24,413 bases of DNA from JAGOUB01 sp964648045. Lineage in GTDB: Bacteria; Patescibacteriota; Gracilibacteria; Peribacterales; Peribacteraceae. The DNA lies in assembly GCA_964648045.1 (NCBI GenBank), contig CAZYNU010000019.1, positions 1-24,413 on the forward strand, read 5' to 3'. The notes under the pieces were generated by a model. It made no database searches. It saw only the letters and a list, made by a program, of their open reading frames with translations, and had not been told where the DNA came from. Positions 5,772-12,988 of the stretch are shown one piece after another. Numbering within the stretch: position 1 is the stretch's first letter; the number at the start of each line of letters is the position of its first letter. The position numbers and the translations under genes were made by a program.

Positions 5772-6479
5772 ATGTGTAAAATCAATTTCATGAAACAGCC
5801 CGCTCGAAAAATTGTTAAGAAGGTACAAGACTTCGCTATCGAGCAGCTTGTCCCAGGTGCAACTGCGATTGTGAAGTCTACACTTGATGGTGGTGGTGAT
5901 ATTGTTCAGTCGATTTCAAACGTAATTCAACGATCAACAAAGGAGGGATTGCTCAAAGCGTTTCTTGGTGAATGGAATGAACTTGTTGAGGCAGGAAAGG
6001 CAGATCCAAATATTAAATCTACCGAAATTGGGCAGCAGTGTCTCCAGGAACTAATGGATTCGCTCGACAAACAGCTGCCAGACAAGAAAAGGTTTGACGC
6101 AATGAAAGCGTTGTTTTTTAGGGCGGCTGCACCAGATGCCACAGAAGCACTTCAAGGACGCTGCGCTCAGTTAATGAAACTATGTAGGCAACTAGATTCA
6201 ACAGAGCTAACCATTCTTAGTGTGGCATATGCTGAAAACCAGCGGAGACTTCAAGGGCCCTCAGAAAGGATTACCTCCGCAGATCAATGGCCTCGTGCAC
6301 TCGCACATGCATCATCTGATCTCTTATCGATCGGGTTGATAGAGCATTATGAAGAATCAATGATTGAGAAGCGCCTGATAGGAGATCGCCAACACAACGA
6401 CCGAAGTGGCATTCGAAACTCGGAGAACTTTCGACTAGCACCACTTGGAATGGAACTTGGAAAGTTCCTAATGGAATGA
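5772..6479 (+). CDS. Hypothetical protein, 235 aa, possible winged-helix C-terminus
   Basis: A/T-rich relative to the core genes. No signal peptide or TM segment; almost entirely alpha-helical. A central region (LPDKKRFDAMKALFFRAA...LCRQLDSTELTILSVAY) resembles, from memory, uncharacterised proteins with a DKKRFxAMKxLF motif. The end (LLSIGLIEH...FRLAPLGMELGKFL) looks like a winged-helix wing and last helix. I chose ATG 5772 because TGGAG lies 6 nt upstream; the frame extends further upstream into repeat copy C without a better start. It is followed 86 bp later by a membrane protein gene in the same orientation. Function unknown. Confidence 0.65.
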   Translation: MCKINFMKQPARKIVKKVQDFAIEQLVPGATAIVKSTLDGGGDIVQSISNVIQRSTKEGLLKAFLGEWNELVEAGKADPNIKSTEIGQQCLQELMDSLDKQLPDKKRFDAMKALFFRAAAPDATEALQGRCAQLMKLCRQLDSTELTILSVAYAENQRRLQGPSERITSADQWPRALAHASSDLLSIGLIEHYEESMIEKRLIGDRQHNDRSGIRNSENFRLAPLGMELGKFLME

Positions 6480-6565
6480 CTTAATGGGATATTAGAAAGC
6501 CAGGTGCGCCAAACGGAAAGCTGCTTCACCAATGCTACAATGTCAGCATTAAGCCATCTCTTTTT

Positions 6566-7351
6566 ATGGGTATGCAACTACCGCAATGGCCAAAAAGAAT
6601 CCTTTCTTTTAGAAAAAGCCCGTTACTAATCATTGTCACTATCCTAATTGCAGTTATGGCACTGCTGATTTTTGTGGATTATTCTCAGCCGAATGGTTAT
6701 TGGTGGCAAGATTACATTCGAGGCACGTTCACTGAGACGATTGGAATCATCGTCACACTTGTATTTGTTGAGAGGATATTCGCAGCTCAACAAAAAAAGG
6801 ATGAAAAGGCAGTCGAACTAAAACAAATTCAACGTCTTCATAGAATCATCGGAGCTGAACTTCAGAAATGCATTCAGTATGCGAGTTTTATGACGCAAAA
6901 ACCTGGCGAGATGAACTACACGGTTAGTAAAGGTTTTGATTTTAATAGATTAGAAATTTACTACATTCCGTCATTGACTGTATTTGATGGTACGGAACAG
7001 GCATACAAGCTATTTTCCGCGTCAATTGAACGCATGATGACAGCAATGCGAGCCGCACTTGTTACTTTTGATTTTAAATATTTTTCTGACATTGAGGCAC
7101 TGATAACTGTCTATTTAGATTTTATGAGTATCGGAACTCCATTTGGGGCTTTGGATACGCTGGAAAACAATCGAGGACTACGAGATTGTATGGTGAAAAT
7201 GATTAAAGAAATACCATCAGGAACAACTCCAAAGTATGAAGATTATCCAAGTAATATGATGTGTGTATTTATCCGGCTGTATCATATTATTAACTTTCAC
7301 ATAAATTTTGAAGCACAGTACTCAAATAGGATGGCACATTATTCATTATGA
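6566..7351 (+). CDS. Two-TM membrane protein, 261 aa
   Basis: A/T-rich gene. Two hydrophobic segments lie at the N-terminus (about residues 19-38 and 51-68, the latter TIGIIVTLVFVERIF). A basic/coiled stretch (AAQQKKDEKAVELKQIQRLHRII) and a long helical cytosolic domain follow. I do not recognise the family, though a short membrane hairpin plus a cytosolic helical domain is common among membrane-anchored effectors. The ATG is preceded by a pyrimidine run (CTCTTTTT) rather than a Shine-Dalgarno; a TACAAT box lies at 6536-6541. Likely expressed with, or next to, the 5772-6479 gene. Confidence 0.7.
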   Translation: MGMQLPQWPKRILSFRKSPLLIIVTILIAVMALLIFVDYSQPNGYWWQDYIRGTFTETIGIIVTLVFVERIFAAQQKKDEKAVELKQIQRLHRIIGAELQKCIQYASFMTQKPGEMNYTVSKGFDFNRLEIYYIPSLTVFDGTEQAYKLFSASIERMMTAMRAALVTFDFKYFSDIEALITVYLDFMSIGTPFGALDTLENNRGLRDCMVKMIKEIPSGTTPKYEDYPSNMMCVFIRLYHIINFHINFEAQYSNRMAHYSL

Positions 7352-7390
7352 AATCTCGTGAATCGATAATATTTATGTAATGGTTGTTTG

Positions 7391-7416
7391 AAAAAGATAC
7401 CTGCCTCCTGGCGGGT
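7391..7416 (-). terminator. Terminator downstream of tRNA-Phe (repeat copy B)
   Basis: On the minus strand ACCCGCC-AGGA-GGCAGGT (7416-7399) is followed by ATCTTTTTC. It lies about 75 nt after the CCA end of tRNA-Phe. Confidence 0.7.
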
Positions 7417-7475
7417 CGCTTCCTTGATCCCCCTTGCGCCAGTAGTAGGGTGAAAACGTACAATGTGGGATACGT
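7399..7475 (+). repeat. Interspersed repeat, copy B (tRNA-Phe flank)
   Basis: Same order as copy A: hairpin (7399-7416), TTGCGC (7434-7439), 19 nt including GTAGGGTGAAA, TACAAT (7459-7464), T-run (7482-7487), then the 3' end of tRNA-Phe at 7491. Similarity to copy A extends over roughly 110 bp, into the tRNA 3' end. Confidence 0.65.
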
Positions 7476-7490
7476 TGGCGATTTTTTAGC

Positions 7491-7566
7491 TGGTGGCCCA
7501 GATCGGGATCGAACCGATGACACCTCCCTCTTCAGGGGAGTGCTCTACCAGCTGAGCTACCGGGCC
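7491..7566 (-). tRNA. tRNA-Phe (GAA)
   Basis: A full cloverleaf can be drawn: acceptor GGCCCGG/CTGGGCC with one G-U pair, D-arm GCTC-AGCTGGTA-GAGC, anticodon arm CTCCC-CTGAAGA-GGGAG with anticodon GAA, T-arm ATCGG-TTCGATC-CCGAT, discriminator A and encoded CCA. 76 nt. A promoter (TTGGTA-18-TACAAT) lies upstream, and repeat copy B with a terminator lies downstream. Confidence 0.97.
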
Positions 7567-7588
7567 ACTGGTACCGTCGTTTTCAGGG

Positions 7589-7618
7589 ATTGTACGTCGA
7601 GCCCGAGGACTATACCAA
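7589..7618 (-). promoter_or_regulatory. Promoter of tRNA-Phe
   Basis: Minus strand: TTGGTA (7618-7613), 18-nt spacer, TACAAT (7594-7589), about 23 nt before the first base of the tRNA. I see no gene in the rest of the 223-bp gap between the two tRNAs. Confidence 0.5.
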
Positions 7619-7789
7619 GGCCCTCTCCTCTGGTGAAGAGTGGATTTTCGCATTCGGGACAGTAGAATACGGCCGCCTTCGGGCACATGGTGACGGGTGC
7701 TTTGGTGGCCGCCGATCCTCCCAGGCATGGCGCAACCAAAAACGCTGCGCTCTGCCCTCATTCGACCTTTTATCACCGGCACACACTAT

Positions 7790-7865
7790 GGGGCCGTAGC
7801 TCAGCTGATAGAGCGCCGCATTCGCATTGCGGAGGTCGAGGGTTTAAGTCCCTTCGGCTCCACCA
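7790..7865 (+). tRNA. tRNA-Ala (CGC), with A19 and U56
   Basis: Acceptor GGGGCCG/CGGCTCC contains the G3-U70 pair that identifies alanine tRNAs. Anticodon arm CCGCA-TTCGCAT-TGCGG gives anticodon CGC. CCA is encoded; 76 nt. Two nearly universal bases are changed: G19 is A (7808) and C56 is U (7845). The two normally form the G19-C56 tertiary pair between D- and T-loops, so the changes look compensatory (A19-U56). Confidence 0.95.
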
Positions 7866-7877
7866 TCACTTTGTTCT

Positions 7878-8693
7878 CTAATCATCCGATCCGTACCGCC
7901 AGGTATGGTAATCGAATTTGTAGAGACACCACTCCGGCGGTAAAGATTGCTCGGCGCACCAGAGTTGGCAACGAGGCGTATTACCAGGGATGAGCTTGGC
8001 ATGCTTAGGCTCCTTGGCAATCTGTCGACACGTCAAAGTGGTAGAGGAGCAGATGCTCGGCTCTCCGGTGCACTGTGTATTCGTACCGATCTTGCATTTT
8101 GCGGAGCATCCGTCGCCGTCGGCAGTGTTGCCGTCGTCGCATTTTTCACCGGAATCTATTCGGCCGTTGCCACAGAGCGGCGTGCATGCAGATCCGGTCT
8201 TGGCGCACGAGTAGCCCGACTCAATGGTGCACGTGGTGCCGTTGCATCCATCTTTCGACTGTCGATTGCCGTCGTCGCAGGTCTCGCCATTGTCCAGGCG
8301 GCCGTTCCCGCACAGCTGCACGCACAAGCTGCCGGGGGTGGCGCAGGTGTAGCCTTTTGCCTTTTGTTTGCAGGTGTTGTTGCAGCCGTCGCCAGAAACA
8401 CGGTTGCCGTCGTCGCAAATCTCGCCGTCGTCCAAGCGGCCGTTACCGCAAAGTTTCGCACAACTGCTGGGCGCGCCAGTGCACCCCCAGCCGCTCTCCA
8501 CCGTGCACGATGCACTGCAGCCGTCCTTGCCCTTTGCATTACCATCGTCACATCGTTCGGTCGAAGCCAGTACGCCGTCGCCACAGTAGGGCACATCAGG
8601 CTCAGTTACGATCCACGGCGGCGGCGTGGCGGCAAGCAGGCCAACGGCAAAAAAAGGGACGAGCAACATCATGACCAAAGCATTCGCAACCAT
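7878..8693 (-). CDS. Secreted Cys-rich protein with four DUF4215 repeats, 271 aa
   Basis: The N-terminus is a signal peptide (hydrophobic residues 4-21, then AATPP). Four repeats of about 37-40 residues follow with the pattern C-G-[DN]-G-x-[LI]-x(3)-E-x-C-D-D-G-N-x(5)-D-G-C-x(3)-C. This matches DUF4215, a Cys-rich repeat frequent in secreted proteins of Myxococcota and some candidate phyla. The D-D-G-N and D-G-C elements suggest metal binding and disulfides, which is inference. The C-terminal 60 residues have further Cys but no repeat. It converges on tRNA-Ala with a 12-bp gap. The start is the first ATG of the hydrophobic segment; no good Shine-Dalgarno is present. Confidence 0.88.
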   Translation of the reverse strand: MVANALVMMLLVPFFAVGLLAATPPPWIVTEPDVPYCGDGVLASTERCDDGNAKGKDGCSASCTVESGWGCTGAPSSCAKLCGNGRLDDGEICDDGNRVSGDGCNNTCKQKAKGYTCATPGSLCVQLCGNGRLDNGETCDDGNRQSKDGCNGTTCTIESGYSCAKTGSACTPLCGNGRIDSGEKCDDGNTADGDGCSAKCKIGTNTQCTGEPSICSSTTLTCRQIAKEPKHAKLIPGNTPRCQLWCAEQSLPPEWCLYKFDYHTWRYGSDD

Positions 8694-8751
8694 CGCAACA
8701 CTGTCAATTCACCTATAAGCGAACGTGTAGTCTGACAGTACATATGGCCAT

Positions 8752-8778
8752 AAAAAAAAGCGGACGTTGAACGCCCGC
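8752..8778 (-). terminator. Rho-independent terminator
   Basis: Minus strand: GCGGGCGT-TCA-ACGTCCGC followed by eight T. It lies 13 nt after the stop codon of the RNA-binding protein gene. Confidence 0.92.
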
Positions 8779-8791
8779 CTTCCGTTGTTGA

Positions 8792-9328
8792 TCAGCGTCT
8801 GTTACCGAAACGACGCTTCGGTTGTTCCGGTCGCGGGCGCGACTTGCGCACCACGATGGTGGCGCCGCCAAGCATGGAACCGTTGGTGGCCGCAATGATG
8901 GCCTCCGAATCGGCCTCGGAAGTTGTATCAACAAAGGCAAAGCCGCGTGATTGTTGGGTGTCGCGGTCAAACACAATAGATACCTTCGCCACACCTCCCG
9001 CTGCAGCCAGATGGGTGTGGAGCATGTCCTCAGTCACCCCGGCAGCCAGACCGGCCACATAGAGTTTGCATGCTTCCGTCTCTTCTTGGCGGGCAGGGCT
9101 GATGTGCAGTGCGCGACCCTCGAATTCCCTTTCGTTCAACTGTGCGATGATGTGCTGAGTGCCCTCAGCCGACTGCATCTCCACAAAGGCGAAGCCGCGA
9201 GACTTTCCCGTCATTTTGTCGGTCGGGATTTTGACGGAGACGACAGGGGCCACGGAAGACAGATACTGATGTAACGATTGTTCGGTGGTACCCCAAGAGA
9301 GTCCGCCGACGAAGAGTGACGTAGACAT
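8792..9328 (-). CDS. Tandem-RRM RNA-binding protein, 178 aa
   Basis: Two RNA recognition motifs are complete: RNP2 LFVGGL and RNP1 RGFAFVEM in the first, RNP2 LYVAGL and RNP1 RGFAFVDT in the second. A short basic tail ends the protein (RRFGNRR). Bacterial RRM proteins usually have one RRM; two in tandem is less common and suggests binding of longer single-stranded RNA. The start is ATG 9328, directly before RRM1; the longer frame runs through the promoter. Instead of a Shine-Dalgarno there is CTTTCTTTTTTT immediately before the ATG, so the leader itself may be an RRM target (inference). Own promoter (9373-9400) and terminator (8752-8778). Confidence 0.93.
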   Translation of the reverse strand: MSTSLFVGGLSWGTTEQSLHQYLSSVAPVVSVKIPTDKMTGKSRGFAFVEMQSAEGTQHIIAQLNEREFEGRALHISPARQEETEACKLYVAGLAAGVTEDMLHTHLAAAGGVAKVSIVFDRDTQQSRGFAFVDTTSEADSEAIIAATNGSMLGGATIVVRKSRPRPEQPKRRFGNRR

Positions 9329-9372
9329 AAAAAAAGAAAGAATCGTTGATCCAAACGGTATCAACGAAACGT

Positions 9373-9412
9373 AGTGTAACCGCTGTTTTTCTAAATGCAA
9401 ATAATTTGCATT
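9373..9412 (-). promoter_or_regulatory. RRM-gene promoter with 19-bp palindrome
   Basis: Minus strand: -35 TTGCAT (9400-9395), 16-nt spacer, -10 TACACT (9378-9373). The -35 lies inside a perfect palindrome AATGCAAATAATTTGCATT (9394-9412), a likely operator. Predicted leader is about 38 nt. The remaining gap to 9566 has small palindromes (for example GGCCATGGCC at 9434) but nothing I can name. Confidence 0.6.
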
Positions 9413-9565
9413 ACATGCCCTGGGAAACTTGTGGCCATGGCCTGAACACTCGGGAACGCGCTCCCCTCCTCCAAAGGTGGTCCGCGCTCAACTGAGCACG
9501 CGTTATCGTGGAATTAAAAAACGAGCCTCGTCTGCCACTACTGCCTCGCTTCATTGGTCGTATAA

Positions 9566-9594
9566 TTTACTAATATATTAAATTATTGTATAAT
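9566..9594 (+). promoter_or_regulatory. Promoter placing the TSS at the start codon
   Basis: TTTACT (9566-9571), 17 nt, TATAAT (9589-9594), then ATTTTT and the ATG at 9601. The -10 is perfect and ends 6 nt before the ATG, so the transcript is probably leaderless. Confidence 0.55.
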
Positions 9595-9600
9595 ATTTTT

Positions 9601-10224
9601 ATGTCCACCAGTCGCGAAATTGGACCCAGCGACATTTCCTCTCTCAACGATGCGCAGCTGCAAGGACTCCTACAATCACTGCCGGAGTTCACTGGCAACC
9701 CAGTTCATGGCGCGAAGCTTTTGCGCCGCCTGATCGAGGGGAAGGAATGGGTGCGAAAGAAGTATCGTCATCTTTTTTCCGGAGTGAAGTCGCCCGACAT
9801 TGCCCTGTCTGTGATTGAGCACGCCGAGCCAGACGAGTTCTTGCCGCTGCTTGGTTACCTCGACGGCGAGAATGTCATTCTTCTCTACGTGAATGATTTT
9901 GCGAAAGATATCTTGGAAGACCCCGACGCACTGCTTGAGCCAATGGGCCCAGCCGATGATGTGCCCGATCACCACGGCACCATGTCCGATTTCTACTTTT
10001 TAGGCGGTGTCGAAGAGACGGATCACCGCCGGTACGAAATAGTGCATGGGATCACGCCGCATCTACGGCTCGATCAAGATATTTCTGGCGCCGAATATGA
10101 CGCTCAGCCGCACGAACTCGAGGCCTTACGTCTTAAACTACAGGCTGCCGAAGAGTTGGGAATGCCGGCGGTCACGCGACAAGTGTTGGCACAGCGCATT
10201 AAGCTGGCCGAACTGTTTACGTAA
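9601..10224 (+). CDS. Hypothetical protein, 207 aa
   Basis: Not recognised. Soluble and acidic, without signal or TM. It is helical at both ends, with a more mixed middle (LPLLGYLDGENVILLYVNDFAKDIL) and a His-containing segment DDVPDHHGTMSDF. The start is ATG 9601, because the longer frame would begin within the -10 box. The gene converges on the NADH dehydrogenase gene with only 3 bp between stop codons, and a 12-bp palindrome GTTTACGTAAAC overlaps the stop. Confidence 0.72.
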   Translation: MSTSREIGPSDISSLNDAQLQGLLQSLPEFTGNPVHGAKLLRRLIEGKEWVRKKYRHLFSGVKSPDIALSVIEHAEPDEFLPLLGYLDGENVILLYVNDFAKDILEDPDALLEPMGPADDVPDHHGTMSDFYFLGGVEETDHRRYEIVHGITPHLRLDQDISGAEYDAQPHELEALRLKLQAAEELGMPAVTRQVLAQRIKLAELFT

Positions 10225-10227
10225 ACA

Positions 10228-11406
10228 TTACAACGTCGCCCGAATCGCCTCTTCTAGCTTTCGGTTCTTCCACCCGGCGAAGTGCAACACGGCACGGATG
10301 GGATTGGTGAGAGCGAGGAACACCTTCAGATCGGCAGCCAGGCGCATGGCGTAACCGAGCAATCCGAACACATTGAGCGGCCCGAAGACGACGGCCGCCC
10401 ATCGTTCACCAATGGGCAGGGCGAATTTCGGTTTGGGCGCGGCATACGTTCGCGGGCGACCGGCGAGGATCTTTGCCACAAAATCGGCATCGTAGATGGC
10501 CGTCTGGGCCATGCCGGCGTACTGCGTCTTCGCGCAATCGCCGAGCACAAACACATCCTTCACGCCCTTGGCACGCAGTTCGCCGTCCACGACGGCTCGC
10601 CCCTTAGGATCAAGCTCCAAGCCGCTTACTCTGGCCAGCAACGAATGTGCCTTCACACCGGCGGTCCAGACGATGGTTCCCGCTTCGATTTCGCCGTCGG
10701 CCAGGAGCAGCTTGCCGGGCTGGCAGGCCGTCACTTTCTTCTGCGTCATCACGTGCACGCCCAGGTCTTCCAGGCGTTGTCGGGAACGCGTACTGACAAT
10801 CTCCGGCATGGCGGGCAGGAGTCTTTCGGCGGCTTCCACCAAGATGATGTGCGGCGGTCGGCGACGCAGATCGTGCAGATGCACGGTCAACTCGGCCGCC
10901 GTCTCCACACCCGTGGGACCGCCGCCGATCACCACCACGCGCTCCGATGTCTCCTGCTCATGACGCGGCAGCGCGTCGTGCTTACTAAGAAGAGCATCGA
11001 AGTGCCGACGCAGGTGCACGGCTTCACCCACGTGGCCCATGGTGAGGGCATGCTCCTTCATGCCGGGAATGCCGAAATATGCCGGTTCAGCCCCAGGGGC
11101 GATGATGACGATGTCGTACGGGTATGAGCCCAGGCGGCCCTGCGCCGTCTTTTTTGTGGTGTCGACCGACTCGATGGCGTCGATCATCACGGTGACCGAG
11201 CGTGGGAGCATGTCGTCGAACATCAGGCACACGCGTGAGAAGGCGTCGGAGCGAATGATGCGATAGAGCGCGCCGTAATACTCCAACCAGGGCCGCGGAC
11301 TCACGAGGGTCACCGAAAACTGCGACTGCCCGGCCAGCCGTTGCGCGGTGCGAATGCCGGCAAACCCACCGCCGATGATGAGGACTTTCTGCGTCATCTT
11401 GGACAT
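10228..11406 (-). CDS. ndh: Type II NADH dehydrogenase (NDH-2)-like flavoprotein, 392 aa
   Basis: The architecture is that of the FAD/NAD(P) two-dinucleotide-fold family. FAD-binding GGGFAG is at residues 12-17, the NADH-binding GGGPTGVE at 161-168, TAGV at 249-252 and the second FAD motif VFVLGDCA at 285-292. Length and the hydrophobic C-terminal part (FGPLNVFGLLGYAMRLAADLKVFLALTNP) fit NDH-2, a peripheral membrane enzyme that passes electrons from NADH to quinone without pumping protons. Related FAD-dependent quinone reductases cannot be excluded. No neighbouring respiratory genes. Start ATG 11406; an in-frame ATG three codons later is equally possible. No clear Shine-Dalgarno. Confidence 0.88.
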   Translation of the reverse strand: MSKMTQKVLIIGGGFAGIRTAQRLAGQSQFSVTLVSPRPWLEYYGALYRIIRSDAFSRVCLMFDDMLPRSVTVMIDAIESVDTTKKTAQGRLGSYPYDIVIIAPGAEPAYFGIPGMKEHALTMGHVGEAVHLRRHFDALLSKHDALPRHEQETSERVVVIGGGPTGVETAAELTVHLHDLRRRPPHIILVEAAERLLPAMPEIVSTRSRQRLEDLGVHVMTQKKVTACQPGKLLLADGEIEAGTIVWTAGVKAHSLLARVSGLELDPKGRAVVDGELRAKGVKDVFVLGDCAKTQYAGMAQTAIYDADFVAKILAGRPRTYAAPKPKFALPIGERWAAVVFGPLNVFGLLGYAMRLAADLKVFLALTNPIRAVLHFAGWKNRKLEEAIRATL

Positions 11407-11514
11407 GAGACTACGCAGTGGCCGTCATAGGGGCAATGACGCTCATGTGTTCCATCGCATCGTTTTCTGTCATCGTCAATCGAGAGCTGGCCACGCACTG
11501 GTTCAGACCTGTAT

Positions 11515-11543
11515 TTGCTAACTTACATAAGTTATGTTATAAT
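11515..11543 (+). promoter_or_regulatory. Promoter of the VanW-domain gene
   Basis: TTGCTA (11515-11520), 17 nt, TATAAT (11538-11543), then 9 nt to the ATG at 11553, giving almost no leader. Overlapping inverted repeats AACTTA-CA-TAAGTT (11520-11533) and ACATAA-G-TTATGT (11525-11537) fill the spacer and could be an operator. Confidence 0.65.
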
Positions 11544-11552
11544 AACTTTATT

Positions 11553-12926
11553 ATGAACGACAAAAACACACACAGACTACGTCTCTTCAGCGGCGCTCTT
11601 CTTGTTGCCGGCGGGGCGGTCTTTGCCATTACGCTCACCAGCGGCTCGCGCGCCACGGTGACCGATGCAGCCCCCGTTCCCAGACTGGCGGCCATGGCTT
11701 CGGCTCCCGCTGCGAAGCCGAAAGAGGATGATCCAAGCGTGCTCGCCTTTCAACGCCGCGCCGAGCGCGCCTTTGGTGCGAAGCTTGAATTTCACGCGGC
11801 CGCTTCGGCTCTCGAGAGCCGCGAAGCCCTCACGGCCATGAAGACCACCGTCCGTTTCGACATCGAAAGCGAGACGGCCACCGGTGCTCTGGCCCCACTC
11901 GTGGTCTCCGTGGGCGACCACCAGGAGTGGATCGCCGTGCAAGCCGATACCGACTCTGTCCGCTACTCGCTCAACGAAGCTGCCGTGCAGCAGGGAGTGC
12001 GCGAGACGCTGGCCGCGCTTCTTCCTCCGCCGTCGTGGGCCACCGTCACGGGTGAATCAACCGACAACTACGGCAACGTCCGCCTTACCAGCACGGGCGC
12101 CATTCGCGCCGGCTACTTGGTCGATCTCGATGAGGCCACCGCCGAGGTGGTCAATGCACTCCTTACGAGTACGCCGATCGCCACCATTAAGGCCGTGCAC
12201 GACACCGGTGGCGTGTATCGCCGCCAGGCCGACGGCCAACTGGCAAAGATGACCCTGCTCGCCCAGGGACGTTCCAACTTCACCAATTCCCCCAGCGGTC
12301 GCGTCTTCAACGTGCAGAAGTCTCTGTCTCAGCAGCTTAACGGCTCACTCGTGGCGCCGGACGCCACCTTCAAATTCAACAATATCCTCAAGGGCGCCAC
12401 CGGTTGGCGTGAGGCGCTTGGCATTTTCGAAGGCGGCGCGCTGCGCCCCGTGCAGGGCGGCGGCATCTGCCAGGCGGCCACCACCCTCTACCGCGCACTC
12501 GTGAAGGCGGGCCTGCCGGTCGTGAAACGCGCGCCGCATAGCCTGTACGTCACGTATTACAAGGCATACGGCGTGGGCGTCGACGCCACCATCTTCCCAG
12601 GTGCTCAAGATCTCACCTTCGTGAACGACACCGGCCACCCCATTCTCATTCTCTCACGCTACGAGGGTGAAGACGCCTACGTGGAACTCTACGGCACGCC
12701 GGACGGCCGCCAGGTGGCGCTCGACGGCCCCTTCTTCTCCACCACCGACACATCCATCTTTTCGGTGAACGGCGCCCCCCTGCGCAACAATGAGATTGGC
12801 TGGTCGCAGACCATCACGCGCCCCGACGGCAGCGTGGAGCACGGCCAGATCGTCTCGCGCTACAAGAGCGTTCCCACCTCGCTCAAGACCGAAGACTTCT
12901 CCACCGGCACCGCCGCCGCTCTCTAA
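11553..12926 (+). CDS. VanW-domain membrane-anchored protein, 457 aa
   Basis: An N-terminal hydrophobic segment (about residues 11-28) anchors or exports the protein. An Ala/Pro-rich linker and an N-terminal domain of unknown type follow, then a VanW domain from about residue 237 to 365. Its hallmarks are FNVQKSLSQQLNG, GGICQAATTLYRAL, LPVVKRAPHSLYVTYY and DATIF...LTFVNDT. VanW proteins occur beside vancomycin-resistance genes in Gram-positives and are widespread in Patescibacteria; the activity is unknown and a resistance role should not be assumed. Start ATG 11553 is set by the -10 box at 11538-11543. A bidirectional terminator follows. Confidence 0.9.
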   Translation: MNDKNTHRLRLFSGALLVAGGAVFAITLTSGSRATVTDAAPVPRLAAMASAPAAKPKEDDPSVLAFQRRAERAFGAKLEFHAAASALESREALTAMKTTVRFDIESETATGALAPLVVSVGDHQEWIAVQADTDSVRYSLNEAAVQQGVRETLAALLPPPSWATVTGESTDNYGNVRLTSTGAIRAGYLVDLDEATAEVVNALLTSTPIATIKAVHDTGGVYRRQADGQLAKMTLLAQGRSNFTNSPSGRVFNVQKSLSQQLNGSLVAPDATFKFNNILKGATGWREALGIFEGGALRPVQGGGICQAATTLYRALVKAGLPVVKRAPHSLYVTYYKAYGVGVDATIFPGAQDLTFVNDTGHPILILSRYEGEDAYVELYGTPDGRQVALDGPFFSTTDTSIFSVNGAPLRNNEIGWSQTITRPDGSVEHGQIVSRYKSVPTSLKTEDFSTGTAAAL

Positions 12927-12941
12927 ATGTCTGACTTAAAA

Positions 12942-12970
12942 AAACGGCACCCCACTCCGGGGTGCCGTTT
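12942..12970. terminator. Bidirectional terminator
   Basis: A perfect 12-bp stem AAACGGCACCCC/GGGGTGCCGTTT with loop ACTCC, preceded by further A and followed by further T. It serves the convergent VanW and DsbA-like genes. Confidence 0.95.
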
Positions 12971-12988
12971 TTAATGAGACGAAAGCGA

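Noticed and set aside
6531..6550. AATGCT/AGCATT hairpin as a terminator of the 5772-6479 gene
   Set aside because: Stem of 6 bp and A/T-rich, 16 nt before the next start codon; too weak to call.
7947..8735. Plus-strand Ala/Val-rich open frame opposite the DUF4215 gene
   Set aside because: It arises from complementing the Cys/Asp/Gly repeats; no start signals.
10215..10226. GTTTACGTAAAC palindrome as a terminator or operator
   Set aside because: It overlaps the stop of one gene between convergent genes, has no T-run, and may be chance.
10282..11127. Plus-strand open frame opposite the NDH-2-like gene
   Set aside because: Antisense shadow of a protein with intact FAD and NADH motifs.
11553..12926. 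VanW protein as an antibiotic resistance gene
   Set aside because: VanW domains are widespread outside van clusters and no other van gene is present.
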